This document shows, piece by piece, positions 11,563 to 23,755 of a DNA stretch of 64,000 nt. The notes beneath the pieces are model-generated. The model was not told the DNA's origin, did no database searches, and was given only the letters and a program-made list of their open reading frames with translations. How positions within the stretch are numbered: position 1 is the first letter of the stretch; each line of letters begins with the position of its first letter. Source of the DNA: Siphonodentalium dalli (taxonomy: Eukaryota > Mollusca > Scaphopoda > Gadilida > Siphonodentaliidae); assembly GCA_032622095.1 (NCBI GenBank), contig CP136062.1:130281282-130345281 (forward strand), given 5' to 3'. The position numbers were made by a program, and so were the translations under genes.

Positions 11563-12462
11563 CTGCAAGTTAATAAAATATGAATTACATGTGTCTTAAA
11601 TGGGTACTGTACACAGGGATAGACAATGTTTTTTATTTACTCCCATTGAAAAAACTTTCTCAAGTTAGATTGTGTTCTTGTTATATGAGTTTCATATAAA
11701 CCTAATTTAGCGAAGAAAATATTGATCTTGGAAACGAAAATATTACGATTTCATACTACACGCCATGTTTTTGACCTTCACCGGAGAAGACGCAGGTCGC
11801 AGGAAGAACCGGAAGTTCATTGTTCACAGCTTTAATTGATGCCTTCAATCTCTTCCATCGAACAATCTCACTCCCTATAAAAAATACTTGACACTTTGTC
11901 AGTTTGGCTCTTGTTTCTTTCTCCTTTTTTCCGAATCGGTTATAGCGGGCCTTCCTTTTACAGGTAACATGTTTTGTTTGCAACTCAATAATGTTCGCGA
12001 ATGGCTGTCGACAAAAGACAGGCAACAGAATGAACAGATGAGATTTCAAGAACGGTAACTCGTAATGGCATAATTCTCCATTTTATGACTCCAGCCATAA
12101 ATTAATTTATATTAAATAATTAAATTTTACTTTTATGATAGCCTGTTAACCGGAACGTTTTCAGTAGACATCGTCGACTCAAATTAGTTATTTTAAAATA
12201 TAATATTATCATTATATCGTTATTGTTACTGGGAATTTATTGAAATTGGGGCACAGTACCCCTTTAAGTAATGCTCTGAGGTTAAACATGTATATAATGT
12301 ATGCAAAATGGACATAATGACGCAGTGATGAGAGTAGGATAACATATTGATAACATAATCAGTCTTCTGGGAGAGGGGATATGATTTATATTTTGAAGCA
12401 AAAAGTTAATGAATAAATGAAAATATAATAAAACTTGTCCTCTTTAAAGTTCCGAAATTTAC
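11563..12462. other. Intron; no further exon accepted
   Basis: A minus-strand open frame of 97 codons (11756-12049) lies here, between two well-supported exons. It has no matching splice sites and is most likely chance. The rest is AT-rich. Confidence 0.45.
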
Positions 12463-12519
12463 CTGGTTTTTCTCTTTATTTTCAAAGTCTGATCCATGTT
12501 GTTCAAACTTGTTCTTTAT
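12463..12519 (-). CDS. Small internal exon, uncharacterised protein
   Basis: Minus-strand exon of 57 bases (19 codons, phase 0 in and out), with acceptor catttctcacag above 12519 and donor AACCAG|gtaaat below 12463. It encodes IKNKFEQHGSDFENKEKNQ. Joined to the 17807-17880 exon it reads on in frame (…KQDAEF|IKNKFEQHG…), and joined downstream it runs into EIPRGNLLQ. Both splice sites are near consensus. Confidence 0.65.
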
Positions 12520-13540
12520 CTGTGAGAAATGTAAGATATTAAATATCTGATGAAACGAAGAATACAGCATTACCTGTATACACATTATTACAGAAAGGAT
12601 CAGGTTACATCAATGTCTTAAAGATGATTGGGGTAAGCATCAGCATCTGTTAAGGCATAACAAAATACCTTAATATCCGGTAACCCTCCCCCATTTGCCA
12701 GACGCCCCCCCCCCCATCTGTAAATAAAAAAAATCGAAGTTCCCAATTTACTGTCTGAAAAATTACCACTCTCATTCTCCCAACTTTACTTTATTCTTCC
12801 AGTTTCTTTTAGCTTCAGTTACTGATTTTAATTCAATTTGTCATTATTTGCCTAATTAACTTGCAAATTCATGCTCACAAAACCCTGGTTAGTGGGCTAA
12901 CAAACATCCAAAAATACGATTCCCCGAAAATAGGCTACTTTAACCCCAAGACTAATGGCTACGGAATATGTTTATTTAATTACTCAATTTGATATGATTA
13001 GGGATGTTCTACATGAATTTGCTAAATTATACCAAGAATCAATCATATATAATAGTCCTGACTATAATTTGTATATAATAATTTCAACTACTAGAATAAA
13101 GTCTATATCAGATTTATTTGACGCATTGACATGAGCTGGTTTATACTTGTCATGTAGCAGATTTATAGTGACCTCACAGACTTTATTGTATGAGCTGGAA
13201 TATACAGTTTTATTCATTGAGCTTTAAACATCTTATTTTTTAAATTCATTTGGTAGTGTCATTATTTCAATTAGAAAATTCCCAATTTACACCACTACGG
13301 TATCTATATTTCCCAATTGCATGAACCCCGGACCCTTTCCCAAAACTAAAAAGATTATCCCTATCAGATCCTCTAGAGTGAGCTTACTATGGCTGAAGGG
13401 GTCACTCTCACCAAAAAAAGTGCTGAAGTGTACACAGGATTTGAAAATGTGCTGTTCAAAGGGTACACATCGTTTCGCCACTAAAATCGTTACTTAAACT
13501 GTTTTTGAAAGTCTGGTGCCCATCACTGTGGGGGATATGC
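12520..13540. other. Intronic; dispersed 'tgctgaagggtacac' repeat near 13.4 kb
   Basis: Holds a short C-rich run near 12.7 kb. At about 13380-13520 a module shares 'atggctga(a/c)ggggtcact' and 'aaaatgtgctg' with 18180-18260, and shares 'aaaatgtgctg' and 'gaaagtctgatgccca' variants with 38345-38450. No exon recognised. Confidence 0.45.
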
Positions 13541-13860
13541 TCCTTGAATTTTCATTCCGCCCGAGCAATGTCCGATTCCGTTGTGAGTTTTTCCGATTGT
13601 CGCCCGAGCAATTTCAAAATTTACCGGCAGAAAAACTTCTAAAGACCGATATAAGGTAAGTTTGATAACATATTATGGTAACGTTTGAGTCTAGCTTCAA
13701 CCGATACATGTTCCCCAATAATTTTGTTGCCCAAAAAGCCAGCAAAATGTTGTAATCGATTATTTATGTTTTCGCTCCGATTCCCGCCCTGTGTGCTCCG
13801 TTGTCGCCCGAGTATGTTCTATTGTCGCCCGAGCAATACTCTTCAGATTTCGACTAGAAA
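13541..13860. repeat. Repeats of TTGTCGCCCGAGCAAT
   Basis: The 16-mer attgtcgcccgagcaat or close variants occurs four times (near 13558, 13597, 13801 and 13822), interleaved with 'tccgattcc' motifs. This looks like a degenerate local repeat and not coding sequence. Confidence 0.5.
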
Positions 13861-16440
13861 CGTCGTTTTCTGGCGATAAACGTCTCCGTGGGGCGGCCAT
13901 TATCTTCTGTGAAGTTCTGTCTTCAAAATGATGACGAAGGTATTAAAGGGGCATGCGATCAGACTATTTATGCAGTACATTCTCATAAAATTATCTATGT
14001 TACCGATCAATGTCTTCATTTCCCCGATATAAACAGTATTCGTGGTTGGAAATTTTCCTACGTCAGTATAATAACTAGTCGCACAATTTACTTTGCAATT
14101 CTGTTGAGCGACAGCTATATATACCAGTAGGCCTATGGTAAATCGAGAGCAGGGGAAACAAGAAAACCATAGTCAAAAATGGTAACGTCACCAAGATCAT
14201 ATTATATCCATAAATATAAATTATAATATAAAATATATTGGTTACATGAATGCAATGGGGGTGACGGTTTGATGATAATGATTGTGTCGGGTGATGGTGA
14301 TAATTATGATATTGATGATGATCATTGATGGCGATATTGATGAAAATTATTTCAGGATATAATGATTTGATGATGATGGGGATGATGATGACGTGGTGGT
14401 GATGATATGTTAGTGTCAGTGATAAATTGAAGTGATGATGGATTGTTATTGGTGATTTGATAATATTGAATACAGTTGATGATGGTTGATGATGGTGGTG
14501 CCTCTAATATATATTCGATCTAGTCTAAGAGAAGTTATGCCTTAATTTACGATTTTACTGGGATTATGGTAGTCATGATTGGGTGTTAGATGGTGATGAT
14601 TGTGATGACGAAACGGGAAATTAATATAATATAGGCCTATTAATTATAAATGTTTTACGATGTTGATGCTGATTTATAACTAGAACTAATTGCCCAATTA
14701 ATTAACTACTGGTACATTAACAATTGGATTATGATAAATGCTTTGAGAATAAACCTATTCACTTGTGCAGTTTGTTATGGTGAATGAATTATACAATTAT
14801 ATCATATATAATTTGACAGTTTCCTATCAGTTTTAAACAGTTTAATTTTCTTCTCAAGCCTCGTGGTTCATCATTAGCTCTTAATTGTTTTCGACTTCCG
14901 TTGGATAATTTTTGGGCTCACAATTGTCATTTCCTATGAGGAAGTAGTTGGAAGTATCAATTAAATATAATTTGTTCCAAATTCTATTTGTTTTCAGCAT
15001 TGTTGTGAAATATTTCTAATTTCAAGGCAGTCACCATTATAAAAGCTGTAGGAAGTAAAAACAGTTTGATCGTCTAAAATATGACGCTGTGAACGATGTA
15101 AGTTTATCGTTTAATTGTGTAGATTCTGCAGATTGTTTTGAATTGCGCGGGCACGTAACTTGGCCCAAAACCAACACTCATTTATTGCCAGCTTTCTGTC
15201 GGTCGTATTGGGCTCGGTTAATCACTTCCGTTCAGGAAGTGAAATTAAATTAAACAAACTACATAAGCGATATTAATGTTATTGGTAATCGTGTTAATAT
15301 ACTATTTACATGCAGATCGACACATTGGTAGTTTTACTAAATGTAGTATGTCAATTGATCACATACCTTCCTGTGAATTGTATATGTATACAGACCAGGA
15401 CTATAAGGCTATATCTATATAAAGTAGGGCTGAGGGGATGGGATCGACACACTAGCATATGCCTAACAAGGCGTCAGTGCCGAATGGTATAGAGTACATA
15501 GGATGTATAGTATGTTTTGAAAATGTGCTGTAGTGTACTGTACTTTGTTTGCTATCAACGCTGACGCAACTATTTCCGTCAGCTGTGTTCAGTTTGTTTT
15601 ATTCATCATTATTGTAACGCGTAAAATGCACAGGTACCGGCATATAAACAATTATTCCCCAACAAAATTCGTGGCATGACAAGAAAACTAATTGCCACAT
15701 TGGGACGTTATTTCCAAACCAGTAATGTGTACCATTCAGCTCATTTCCCAAGACTAACATTTAAATTTAGGTGGGATCGAGAGACAAATTCACGGGGAAA
15801 GGCCTACAATTTGTGTTGTCTGTAAAGTTATACAGGTACCCGTATACCATGCAGTATACCATGCAGTCATAAGATACAAATCAATTAATTCGTGGAAACT
15901 TGCTGCGATTTCTATTAATAAATCACATCATGATTCATTTTTCGAATGTGCCCAATATAATATGCGTCTGGCATATTGCCGTATTGTCCATCAAAGAAGA
16001 CTTATGGGGAAAGAACGTATTCTATAATAATATATTTCGACATATGGTATACGACTTTTATTTCCCTGGGGCTAAGTGGACTCCCTAAATTAAAATATCA
16101 CTTTTGCGATAGTCTGCTTTTGTATACTAATCAAGTTGTCGTATATTACACGCTATATATAGCCTTTACTTGAATGATTCCAGACGTAAATGGGCGCGAT
16201 CGATACCGGTATATTTTTGATCGCGCTAAACGAAACCTCCGGATAATTATTGTTTTCGAAGTTGAATGCGAGTGGTTATCGGTAGCACGTGACATAGTTT
16301 CCCCAGACAAAGAAGAATGATCCCGTACTATGTATCTCTTGCAAACTTCATGAATGGCATCAATAATCGAAATTCAAGACCGCGTTTTATATTCCGACTG
16401 ATTCACAAACATAGACGACAGTACCGGTAGACACAGACAC
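13861..16440. other. No gene recognised; GAT-rich stretch 14.26-14.50 kb
   Basis: A degenerate (GAT)n microsatellite lies at about 14265-14500. Open frames around 13888-14130, 15310-15492 and 15900-16173 have no splice or composition support. The remainder is plain AT-rich DNA. Confidence 0.45.
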
Positions 16441-16449
16441 ATACGTTTT

Positions 16450-17345
16450 TTGTCCCCCGAAAAAAATATTTTTGGGGGACTGTAGAAATGGGCTCCGTCC
16501 GTCACACTTTTGAGTACCTTCATGTTGTAATCAACTCCTCCTACAGTTTTCATCCTAGAGATTTGTAACTCCAGAATATTGTTGCCCATATATTGAAGAT
16601 GTGCAACATGCATATAGATGAGGGGAAAATTATTTTTGTCCCCCGAAATCTTTGTTTTTGGGTGACAATAGAAACGGGGTCCGTCCGTCCGTCACACTTT
16701 TAAGTACCTTCATGGTGTAATCATCTCCTCCTACAGATTTCATCCCAGAGATTTGAAACTTCAGAATATTGTTGCCCATATATTGAAGATGTGCAACATG
16801 TATATAGATGGCGGAATTTTTGTTCTGACGGAGTTATTAACTCTTTTTGACTTAGAAAATTTCAACATTTTTTATAATTTTCTGTATGAGGGTACCTTCA
16901 ACTCCTCCTACAGTTTTGATCATAGATATTTGAAACTTCTGAGGATTGTTACCCACATATTGGAGATGGGCAACATCTATATAGATGACGGATTTTTTTA
17001 GATTTTTTTTTACGGAGGTATTAACCCTTTTCAACTTAGAAAATTTCATCATTTTTTTTTAATTTCTTCAACAAAACGGCATCGACTTGCCACTTTTTCG
17101 GGGGACACTGACCTTTTATTTGAAATAGTTATTAACCCTTTTCGACTCATACAGTTTTGATCGTAAATATTTGAAACTTCAGAATATTGTTACCCACATA
17201 TTGGATATGTGCAACATGCATATAGATGACGGATTTTTTTTTTTTTACAGAGTTATTAACCCTTTTCGACTTTCAACATTTGTTTTAATTTCTTTAACAA
17301 AGCGGCATCGATTTGCCACCTTTTAGGGGGACACTGTGGTCTGCT
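16450..17345 (+). repeat. Tandemly clustered repeat modules with GTCCCCCGAA hairpin heads
   Basis: Two heads, gtcccccgaaaaaaat...tttttgggggac (about 16454) and gtcccccgaaatctt...gggtgac (about 16638), are each followed by 'gtccgtcacacttt', 'taatca(a/t)ctcctcctaca' and 'ttgcccatatattgaagatg'. Further body copies lie near 16900 and 17150, with related ends 'ggcatcga(c/t)ttgccac'. The open frames here are repeat shadows. Confidence 0.7.
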
Positions 17346-17415
17346 GACCTTTTATTTTATAAAACCATGCATGTCGGCCTGTTCTTTGTTCTTGTGGAGA
17401 TAATCAACTGGATCT

Positions 17416-17640
17416 GTGCCGTTCATTTCCGAAGTGGGTAATCTTATTTCACCTCCAAATTTTCCAACTGGTTCCAATCTCTCCAACTATTGCACATTTT
17501 CCTTTGACACCCGCCACATAATATTAGAAACATTCCAACTGATATATGTTTCAGACCAAAGTAGAACATTGTGTTGCTGCTGGTCTAAAGACAAGGTTTC
17601 CACACTAATTACTGGTTCAATTTGACAATTATCATACAAT
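17416..17640 (+). pseudogene. Possible CUB-domain exon remnant
   Basis: The plus-strand frame contains GNLISPPNFPTGSNLSNYCT followed by FSFDTRHIILETFQL. This fits the start of a CUB domain as I know the family (G-x-I-x-SPxFP...C-x-W/F...I-x-L-x-F). The frame then stops at TGA (17623-17625), before the second half of a CUB domain. The minus strand is also open over 17487-17723, so chance is possible. No flanking exon was found. If real it is a partial or broken exon. Confidence 0.25.
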
Positions 17641-17806
17641 GATAACAATTTCAATCTATATGTGTTGTAAAATACCCCATTTCCATCCAACGCCAGACCC
17701 ATAAGCCATCTAAAAACCTTCATTAATTTTCAAGTCCTTTGTAAAGAACATCTCGATACCATTATGGTAAATGCAATTTTCAATATCTTGTCTCATATAT
17801 CCTTAC

Positions 17807-17880
17807 AAATTCTGCATCTTGTTTGATAATTCTGCCTGGCTTATCCTCATCATTTACCTCAGTACAGGTGATTTTGATAT
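17807..17880 (-). CDS. Internal exon, uncharacterised protein
   Basis: Minus-strand exon of 74 bases (2+72), with acceptor gatttcttgatcag above 17880 and donor GAATTT|gtaagg below 17807. It encodes IKITCTEVNDEDKPGRII then KQDAEF. It leaves in phase 0, matching 12463-12519. It enters in phase 1, which fits a weak internal donor (CAGG|gtctag, after 20725) in the 20570-20911 exon. The splice sites are good; the link to the upstream group is an inference from phase. Confidence 0.5.
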
Positions 17881-18975
17881 CTGATCAAGAAATCAACCAA
17901 AAGGGATAATAAATTTCCGAATTGGCCATTAAAATTACTCAAGTATAATGTGTGAATTAAATTTTTAATGCAAAACACTTTTGGAGTCGTATTTTGTCTG
18001 GCTTTCAATATCTAGGATGGTCTCGGTGATACTACAAAATTGATGGCTTCAAAACTCAACTAACAGATTGAAGAAAATAAATTTATTTGTAATAGGAATA
18101 TCAACACATGTATCCATATGCTGCATGTATACATGTTACATGCCTGCCGGTATAAGCATATGTAAAACTATATAATACTATGGCTGACGGGGTCACTTAT
18201 TGAATGGTACTCAGGTTTTTAAAATGTGCTGAAGGAAGGGTACATATGGTTAGCTGTCGACACAGTTCATTGGAATGAGATTTCACAACTTGTGTACAGT
18301 AATGCCCTAAGTAATTGACCTCACCGAGAGCTTTCCGATCAATGACAAGAAGCCATATTTCCGACTAAATCCTGAAAAGTTACCCATAATTCTTCTTTGG
18401 TTAAGAGGTCGATTACTTAAGGCATTACTGTACCTTCAGCAATTTTTCAAACTGTGAACACATTATTTTAGTCCAGTGCAGTTATGGTTTAACCCAGAAC
18501 TAATTGCAACATGATTTTTCTATGCAGGAATAAGCACATAAACCCTTTATAAATAACAACAGCAAAAAGGGAAATTGGTGAATTTTGTGAAACAAATTGG
18601 GGGGAAATTTTTCAAGTTAATTTATGAATTTCCAGAGACGTACGTAAAAAATTCCAATTTACATATCATGTCTATTTAAAGGCTATTTTGTAGATCTCAG
18701 TTTCATGATTACAGAACAGAAAACCTTTTCCAGATTTGTTGAGTATTTCTCAAGCCTTATTAATCATAAATGAATATATTTTTGATATTACAAAAACAAT
18801 GAAAAAGCCTTTTATTCTCGATTTTTTTTAATTTGATTCATTTTGAAAAATTGAGCCCCCAAATCAGATCAAATCCAGTTTTTGAAGGCACATAACTCAA
18901 CAAATCCGGGGAAGGTTTTCTGTCTATAATCAGGAAATGAGATATACAGAATTGAAAGGACTTATAAATTTGAAG
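17881..18975. other. Intronic; no gene recognised
   Basis: Contains a copy fragment of the 'atggctgacggggtcact ... aaaatgtgctgaagg' dispersed repeat at about 18180-18260. Otherwise AT-rich without visible structure. Confidence 0.45.
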
Positions 18976-18979
18976 TTTT

Positions 18980-19310
18980 TATGTTTACCCACTCGTAGTT
19001 TGTCCGTCCGTCTGTCCGTAGACACTTTACGTATGGTGCGATAACTCAAATATTTTCTATCTGATCGGAACCAAATTCCATCACATGCCTTTGGACTACA
19101 TACATGTAGCTATTGATATGGCTATACATGTATTATTTTCTGATGTCTCTTATGCCAATCTGTACATGTACATGTAGATGATCTGATAAAGAAAGCTATG
19201 GTATCTTGGACATCTGTGCTGCCTTGCACAGCTGAAGATATCACTCTACAAATTGTCTGAGGTCATTATAAATGTTATTGGCTTAATAGAGATGTCAGCT
19301 TTCAACAAGT
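18980..19310 (+). repeat. 'gtttaccca' repeat family, copy 1
   Basis: Head gtttacccactcgtagtttg, then tccgtccgtctgtccgtaga, then 'cgatactcaaatatt' variants. The tail module 'ttctgatgtctcttatgcca' ... 'gaaagctatggtatc' ... 'gaggtcattataaatgttat' ends with 'aatagagatgtcag'. The same tail occurs at 30.8 and 34.5 kb, which defines one long repeat. Confidence 0.7.
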
Positions 19311-20569
19311 ACTGTTAACATTAATATGGTAACTAACATTCACAACTAAATTAAACATGATAAACATATGATGCTCCAAAATTGTGTTCTTTTTTCAAGT
19401 TAAATAAAACTCGAGCATTTTGGTGGCTTTGAAAAGTCCACAAATCTCATTTATAGGCCCACATGAATATGAAAAGCTGAACATGATTCTGATCACTCTT
19501 GAAAAGCTGGTTATGCTTGTGTAATTAAAACAATACACCAATATTATATAAAGTGACAACATATTTAATTACATGTATATGGTTTATGAACCTGTCAACA
19601 ACATTGTTACCACCGAAATTGCACGAACACCACTTATTTCTATAATCCCCAAATTGGTTCATTGGGGACAATTAAGCTTCTAAGCCATTCAATTTCAAAA
19701 TTAAATCATCTTACTATTTCATTATAAATAAAGAAAACATTTGTAAACTTATAGCATCATACAATGTCAACTTTTCATGTGTTACATGTACACTGGTGAA
19801 TTAATATTAGATATAGTTAAAAACATATTTTATCTAATTCCACACATCATTAAATTATAAATTGCATAGGTATGCAATGTACTATGTTAATGAATTTTAT
19901 GTGTTGTATCTTAGTTATAATAGTATGGTGAATTTGTTATGGAAATGTTGTAGGAGTGTTTTTAATCTATGAGAAATATTGCTTCTATAAATGGATTGTA
20001 TATATGTAAATATATTTGGCTATGTTCCAGCTTATTAATGCTGGCTTTGGAAATAAACATAAATACTTCATTCTCCATCTGTAGGCTGCAAGGATCTGAT
20101 TGTGATCTGGACCAACACAAATATGGCACATGTAAGTAGCAAGTCATTTACAGCCCTGACTAAGCAAGATGAGTGTGATATTAATGTAATCCGAAACATT
20201 ACAATGAAAAGATAAATTGCATAATAAATTCGGGCTCAATTTTAGTTTCCAATGAATAGAGTTACGGATATTTGTTATATTTGATATTTGCTTTGAAATG
20301 TGGATGATAACGTCAGTTAATGTAATATTAACTGAATAAAATTAAATTTGGTACACCAGTTTGAACCCACAAAAGTACAGATGAAGTTTGATCATTTGAT
20401 AAACAGCAGTTAGGGTTGGTTGATCACCACCAAAATTGGAATTTGATCGGTAATACCACTGTAACAGTAATGTTTACATAACAGTGGTTGCTATATGCAT
20501 GACCCACTTCATTCACCTAGGGTCATTTTGAGGAAATCTAGAATAGACAGTCCACTTGTAGCTGATATA

Positions 20570-20911
20570 TTATTCATCTTCATCTGTATATTCCCCGTCA
20601 TCAGGTAGAAAATTAACCACACTTTCTTCTGTTTTGTCAGCATGAATAATGTTAACAGCTTCAATTGTGTCTCTGAGTCTGGATGAAATTGATTAAATTT
20701 TCATCATCCTTATCACTGCTAGACCCTGCATGTATCGATCCTTTTCCTGCTGCTCATCCATCTCATTTTTTAGCATTTCTTCCTTTTGATATAACGTGAC
20801 CATGAGTTGTTCAATGTCGGCACGAATAATGCATATCACTTCTTCTGCCCTTTTCTTTATATGCCAGTTAAGAATGGCCTTTCTTTTTGTCTTTCTATCA
20901 ATAGCATTGTT
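20570..20911 (-). CDS. Exon of the KDZ-like gene; frame interrupted near its end
   Basis: The acceptor gttttctacag lies above 20911 and the exon enters in phase 0. It encodes NNAIDRKTKRKAILNWHIKK, then RAEEVICIIRADIEQLMV, then TLYQKEEMLKNEMDEQQEKD, a long coiled-coil-like helix. The frame meets TAA at 20693-20695. The same frame resumes and runs acidic (…DDGEYTDEDE) to a second TAA at 20570-20572, so this may be a terminal exon with a premature stop. Alternatively it is an internal exon leaving at CAGG|gtctag (end 20725), whose phase fits 17807-17880. Another frame is open across the first stop, hinting at compensating indels. Confidence 0.6.
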
Positions 20912-21176
20912 CTGTAGAAAACAAAATTGATTCTGTCAATTCTTTAGTTTGATGCATGTAGTTCTCCCACTCAGTTATAAAAGTTTCTATTTGAATGGTC
21001 TATTATTATTCTTGATGGGTGTTCAGGTAAAATAAGCAGACAACAAATAAGAAAACTGCAGAAGTTCTATTTATTGGAGGGAAATGTTCAATACATTCCT
21101 GGCAGAAACAATGATCAAGCATCAATACTAAATTTAAAAATAATTTATATGAGTAGATGTCTGCTGAAAAAATTCA

Positions 21177-21400
21177 GGTTAACCCTTTCATGACTGGAGC
21201 TTTCTGAAATTTTTTGAAAACCTGTGCCAAAGTATTCTCTTATGTATGGGCCCATCGGGAGCCTCGCATATAAAACAATACATTGCCCTAACAGTATTTA
21301 TGTTGACCTTGTAAGCCAGTGTATTCTCTAAATTATATACTTGTTATGACAGGCTCCCTATTGGAGACTCGCATATTATGAGAATGTACTGGCACAGGAT
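21177..21400 (+). mobile_element. piggyBac-like end plus two degenerate hairpins
   Basis: Starts TTAACCCTTTCATGACTGG, typical of the TTAA + CCCTTT start of piggyBac-type MITEs. Two diverged hairpins of the ATTCTCTTATATATGCGAG family follow at about 21221-21290 and 21311-21398, each opening with 'tgtgccaa'/'gccagt' and closing with 'ggcacagg'-like sequence. No second TTAA end was identified, so the right boundary is uncertain. Confidence 0.4.
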
Positions 21401-21593
21401 TTGTAATGCTGCCACATCGCAGCTCCTGTCAGATTTTGGTTGACAAATGTGTTTTATTCCAGAATGATGTCCATTTCCATTGGTACTCGCACTTGGCATA
21501 ATGGTAATGTACTTATTACTTCAGGCTAAACAAATCACTCAAATATTGGAAATCTGAGTCCAGTCCGCTTTAATTAACCTATTAACTAATATG

Positions 21594-21962
21594 TTAAAGT
21601 GATGTGAAACACACCGGTAGGGTGACCAACTACATGTAGTTATTGATAATACTCTTGCTCAAAGTAGCTATTTTTACGAATATTAATCGAAATTAACAAC
21701 ACACACCATCATTAAATATTAACTAAAAGCAATGACTCTCGATGATGGAATCAATTGTGTTAGTTTATCGCCGATAGTTGCGTCCCGAATCGAGATGTAA
21801 ATAATTACAATTGAGCGTAGTTCAGACGATGTTTTCTATGGAGTAGTCTGGTCGATTTCTGTGACTTTTTCGGCGATGTTTTAGAATGCTATATTCCTCT
21901 GGTTGGCATCGTGCTAACTTCTAAATATCACCCATCGAAATAAGTCCATAATATGTCTTTAA
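21594..21962 (+). mobile_element. TTAA-flanked repeat, family 2, copy 2
   Basis: Bounded by TTAA at 21594-21597 and 21959-21962. It starts TTAAAGTGATGTGAAACACA and ends ATAATATGTCTTTAA. Internal blocks 'tgcgtcccgaatcgagatgt' and 'gagcgtagttcagacgatgt' match the copies at 10.8-11.1 and 29.8-30.2 kb. The terminal inverted match is weak. Both well-preserved copies end at TTAA, which supports a TTAA-targeting non-autonomous transposon. Confidence 0.6.
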
Positions 21963-22236
21963 CTAACATATTAAATCAGTTTTGGGATAGATATCATGAG
22001 TACTATATGTGCTTTAAGAGACATTAATCGTTTGTTGTGCAGTTTTTAACTACTATAATATTCCAACAGAATTTGTTGAAATTTGGTATGTGGCCTTTAT
22101 AGAAAAAGTCCTCATCGAGTTTGAATTTGGGTCTGGTACAGGACATTTTGTCATCTTGGAGTTATTTTAATACTACCCGACCCGTTATGAAAGAATTGAT
22201 AAAACATAATTACTTAATGTACTGGTATGTAAGTAC

Positions 22237-22409
22237 CTGTGATGAATCAGTTGTCAGGCAATCATAAATGTTTGCTCCCACATCAAGACAGTCGTCATAT
22301 TTTAGGCTGGGTAGGCCACTCAACTGGTTGCTATTATCCAATATCCGACGGATCATTCTACATGTGGCATTTATTTGTTTGGAGAGCTTCTTGGCTATTG
22401 CTTGGCCAT
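22237..22409 (-). CDS. Exon of the KDZ-like gene
   Basis: Minus-strand exon of 173 bases (2+171), with acceptor cttttacctcataacag above 22409 and donor TCACAG|gtactt below 22237. It encodes DGQAIAKKLSKQINATCRMI (the D completed by the upstream exon), then RRILDNSNQLSGLPSLKYDD, then CLDVGANIYDCLTTDSSQ. It is helical then mixed, with no catalytic motif seen. Phases fit both the 22969-23155 exon and the 20570-20911 exon exactly. Confidence 0.75.
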
Positions 22410-22968
22410 CTGTTATGAGGTAAAAGATAATAAAGTTTACTAATCATGCATGTAATTTTTAAGAATTTTGTTTCTAGATGCTAGTTCTGATTTTACTGTT
22501 TGACATACCCACTATTTAGGTGAAACCCTTGGAGAGACATCACTATAATGAGCAGTCAGTGGAGAGAAAGCAGAATGTCAGATGATGTTTATGGCAGATG
22601 CAAGCCACCTGATTTATAGACATGTCTTGGTAAGTGCATTCAGAAACTTCTAGTACCGATAGGTCCACAGTTATGAAGAACAACAGTCCCTATGTTTAGA
22701 TTATTATAATTAAACCATTTTATCATATCAATATGAAGGTATATTGATAACAACATGTAGTATTGGCAGATGATATATTAAGGCAAGAATTCACTCCATG
22801 CATGTATATTAAAATAAACCACTTTCACCAGGTCAGTATATAACATACTTGCTAATTAATATACATGAACCAGGTTACTCCCTCTTTGCATGGATCATAT
22901 ATCCTTTTTAAAATACAAATTCAGAATATACTGTTTCTTTAGAATGTACTGTATAATGGAAGCATTAC

Positions 22969-23155
22969 CTGAATACTTTCGTTTCGACTCTAAATGGATC
23001 TGTCTCTCCACTGCTAGCGTCTGCAGCTGTTGCACATGTTCCTTTCTCTTCTTCTGTTTATACTGGTGATGTGATCTTTTGAACTCGTCATATGTCTGAT
23101 CCCATGTGATGAGGATCTTTGCCGTCTTTTCTATTCTCTTGATCTTACTGGTCAA
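22969..23155 (-). CDS. Exon of the KDZ-like gene (basic coiled coil)
   Basis: Minus-strand exon of 187 bases (62 codons + 1), with acceptor tttttgctatttctccag above 23155 and donor TTCAG|gtaatg below 22969. It encodes LTSKIKRIEKTAKILITWDQ, then TYDEFKRSHHQYKQKKRKEH, then VQQLQTLAVERQIHLESKRK. It is very basic and coiled-coil-like, as often seen C-terminal to KDZ cores. Both splice sites are strong and phases match both neighbours. Confidence 0.75.
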
Positions 23156-23429
23156 CTGGAGAAATAGCAAAAAAGGCATGTTATGAATTATATATATGTA
23201 GGGAGTGATAAATGAGGATTTATTTGTCCACCAGTGTTGATCATTGATGCACTTACTTATTTACGAGTTAGTAACCATGTTTTATTCATACAAATAGATA
23301 TGTTATATGGCACCGTTTGGTGGATACTATGTGTTTACATTTGTGATAATACATGATCGAGAATTGTATGCTTTTATTGTCCACTGTACAAATTAATGCA
23401 GAACGTGATTATACATATATACAATGGGG

Positions 23430-23755
23430 TCTCATGTATCGTCATCATCATCATCTTCCTAATCGTTATCATCATCATAATCATCATCATCAATCGTATT
23501 ATCACCATCATTAACATTTTTGTCGCCGTCTTTATCAACGTTCAACATCATTCATCATCATTATCCCATCATCACCGTCATCCTTATCATCAGCATCATG
23601 GACGTTATTATTGTCATCATAATTGTCATCGCTGTCATCTATGTTATCATCATCACCAGTGTCATCATTATCATAATCTTCATAATAATCTACATCGTCA
23701 TTGTCATTATCACCATCATCATCATCATAGTAATAGTAATCATTCCAATTTGAAT
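23430..23755. repeat. Degenerate (ATC/GAT)n microsatellite
   Basis: Long imperfect run of TCA/ATC triplets. The His/Ile-rich frames on the plus strand and the Asp-rich frame on the minus strand are products of this repeat, not genes. Confidence 0.9.

Noticed and set aside
11756-12049. 97-codon minus-strand frame between two real exons
   Set aside because: It lies in the intron, has no matching splice phases, and its start is followed by basic low-information sequence.
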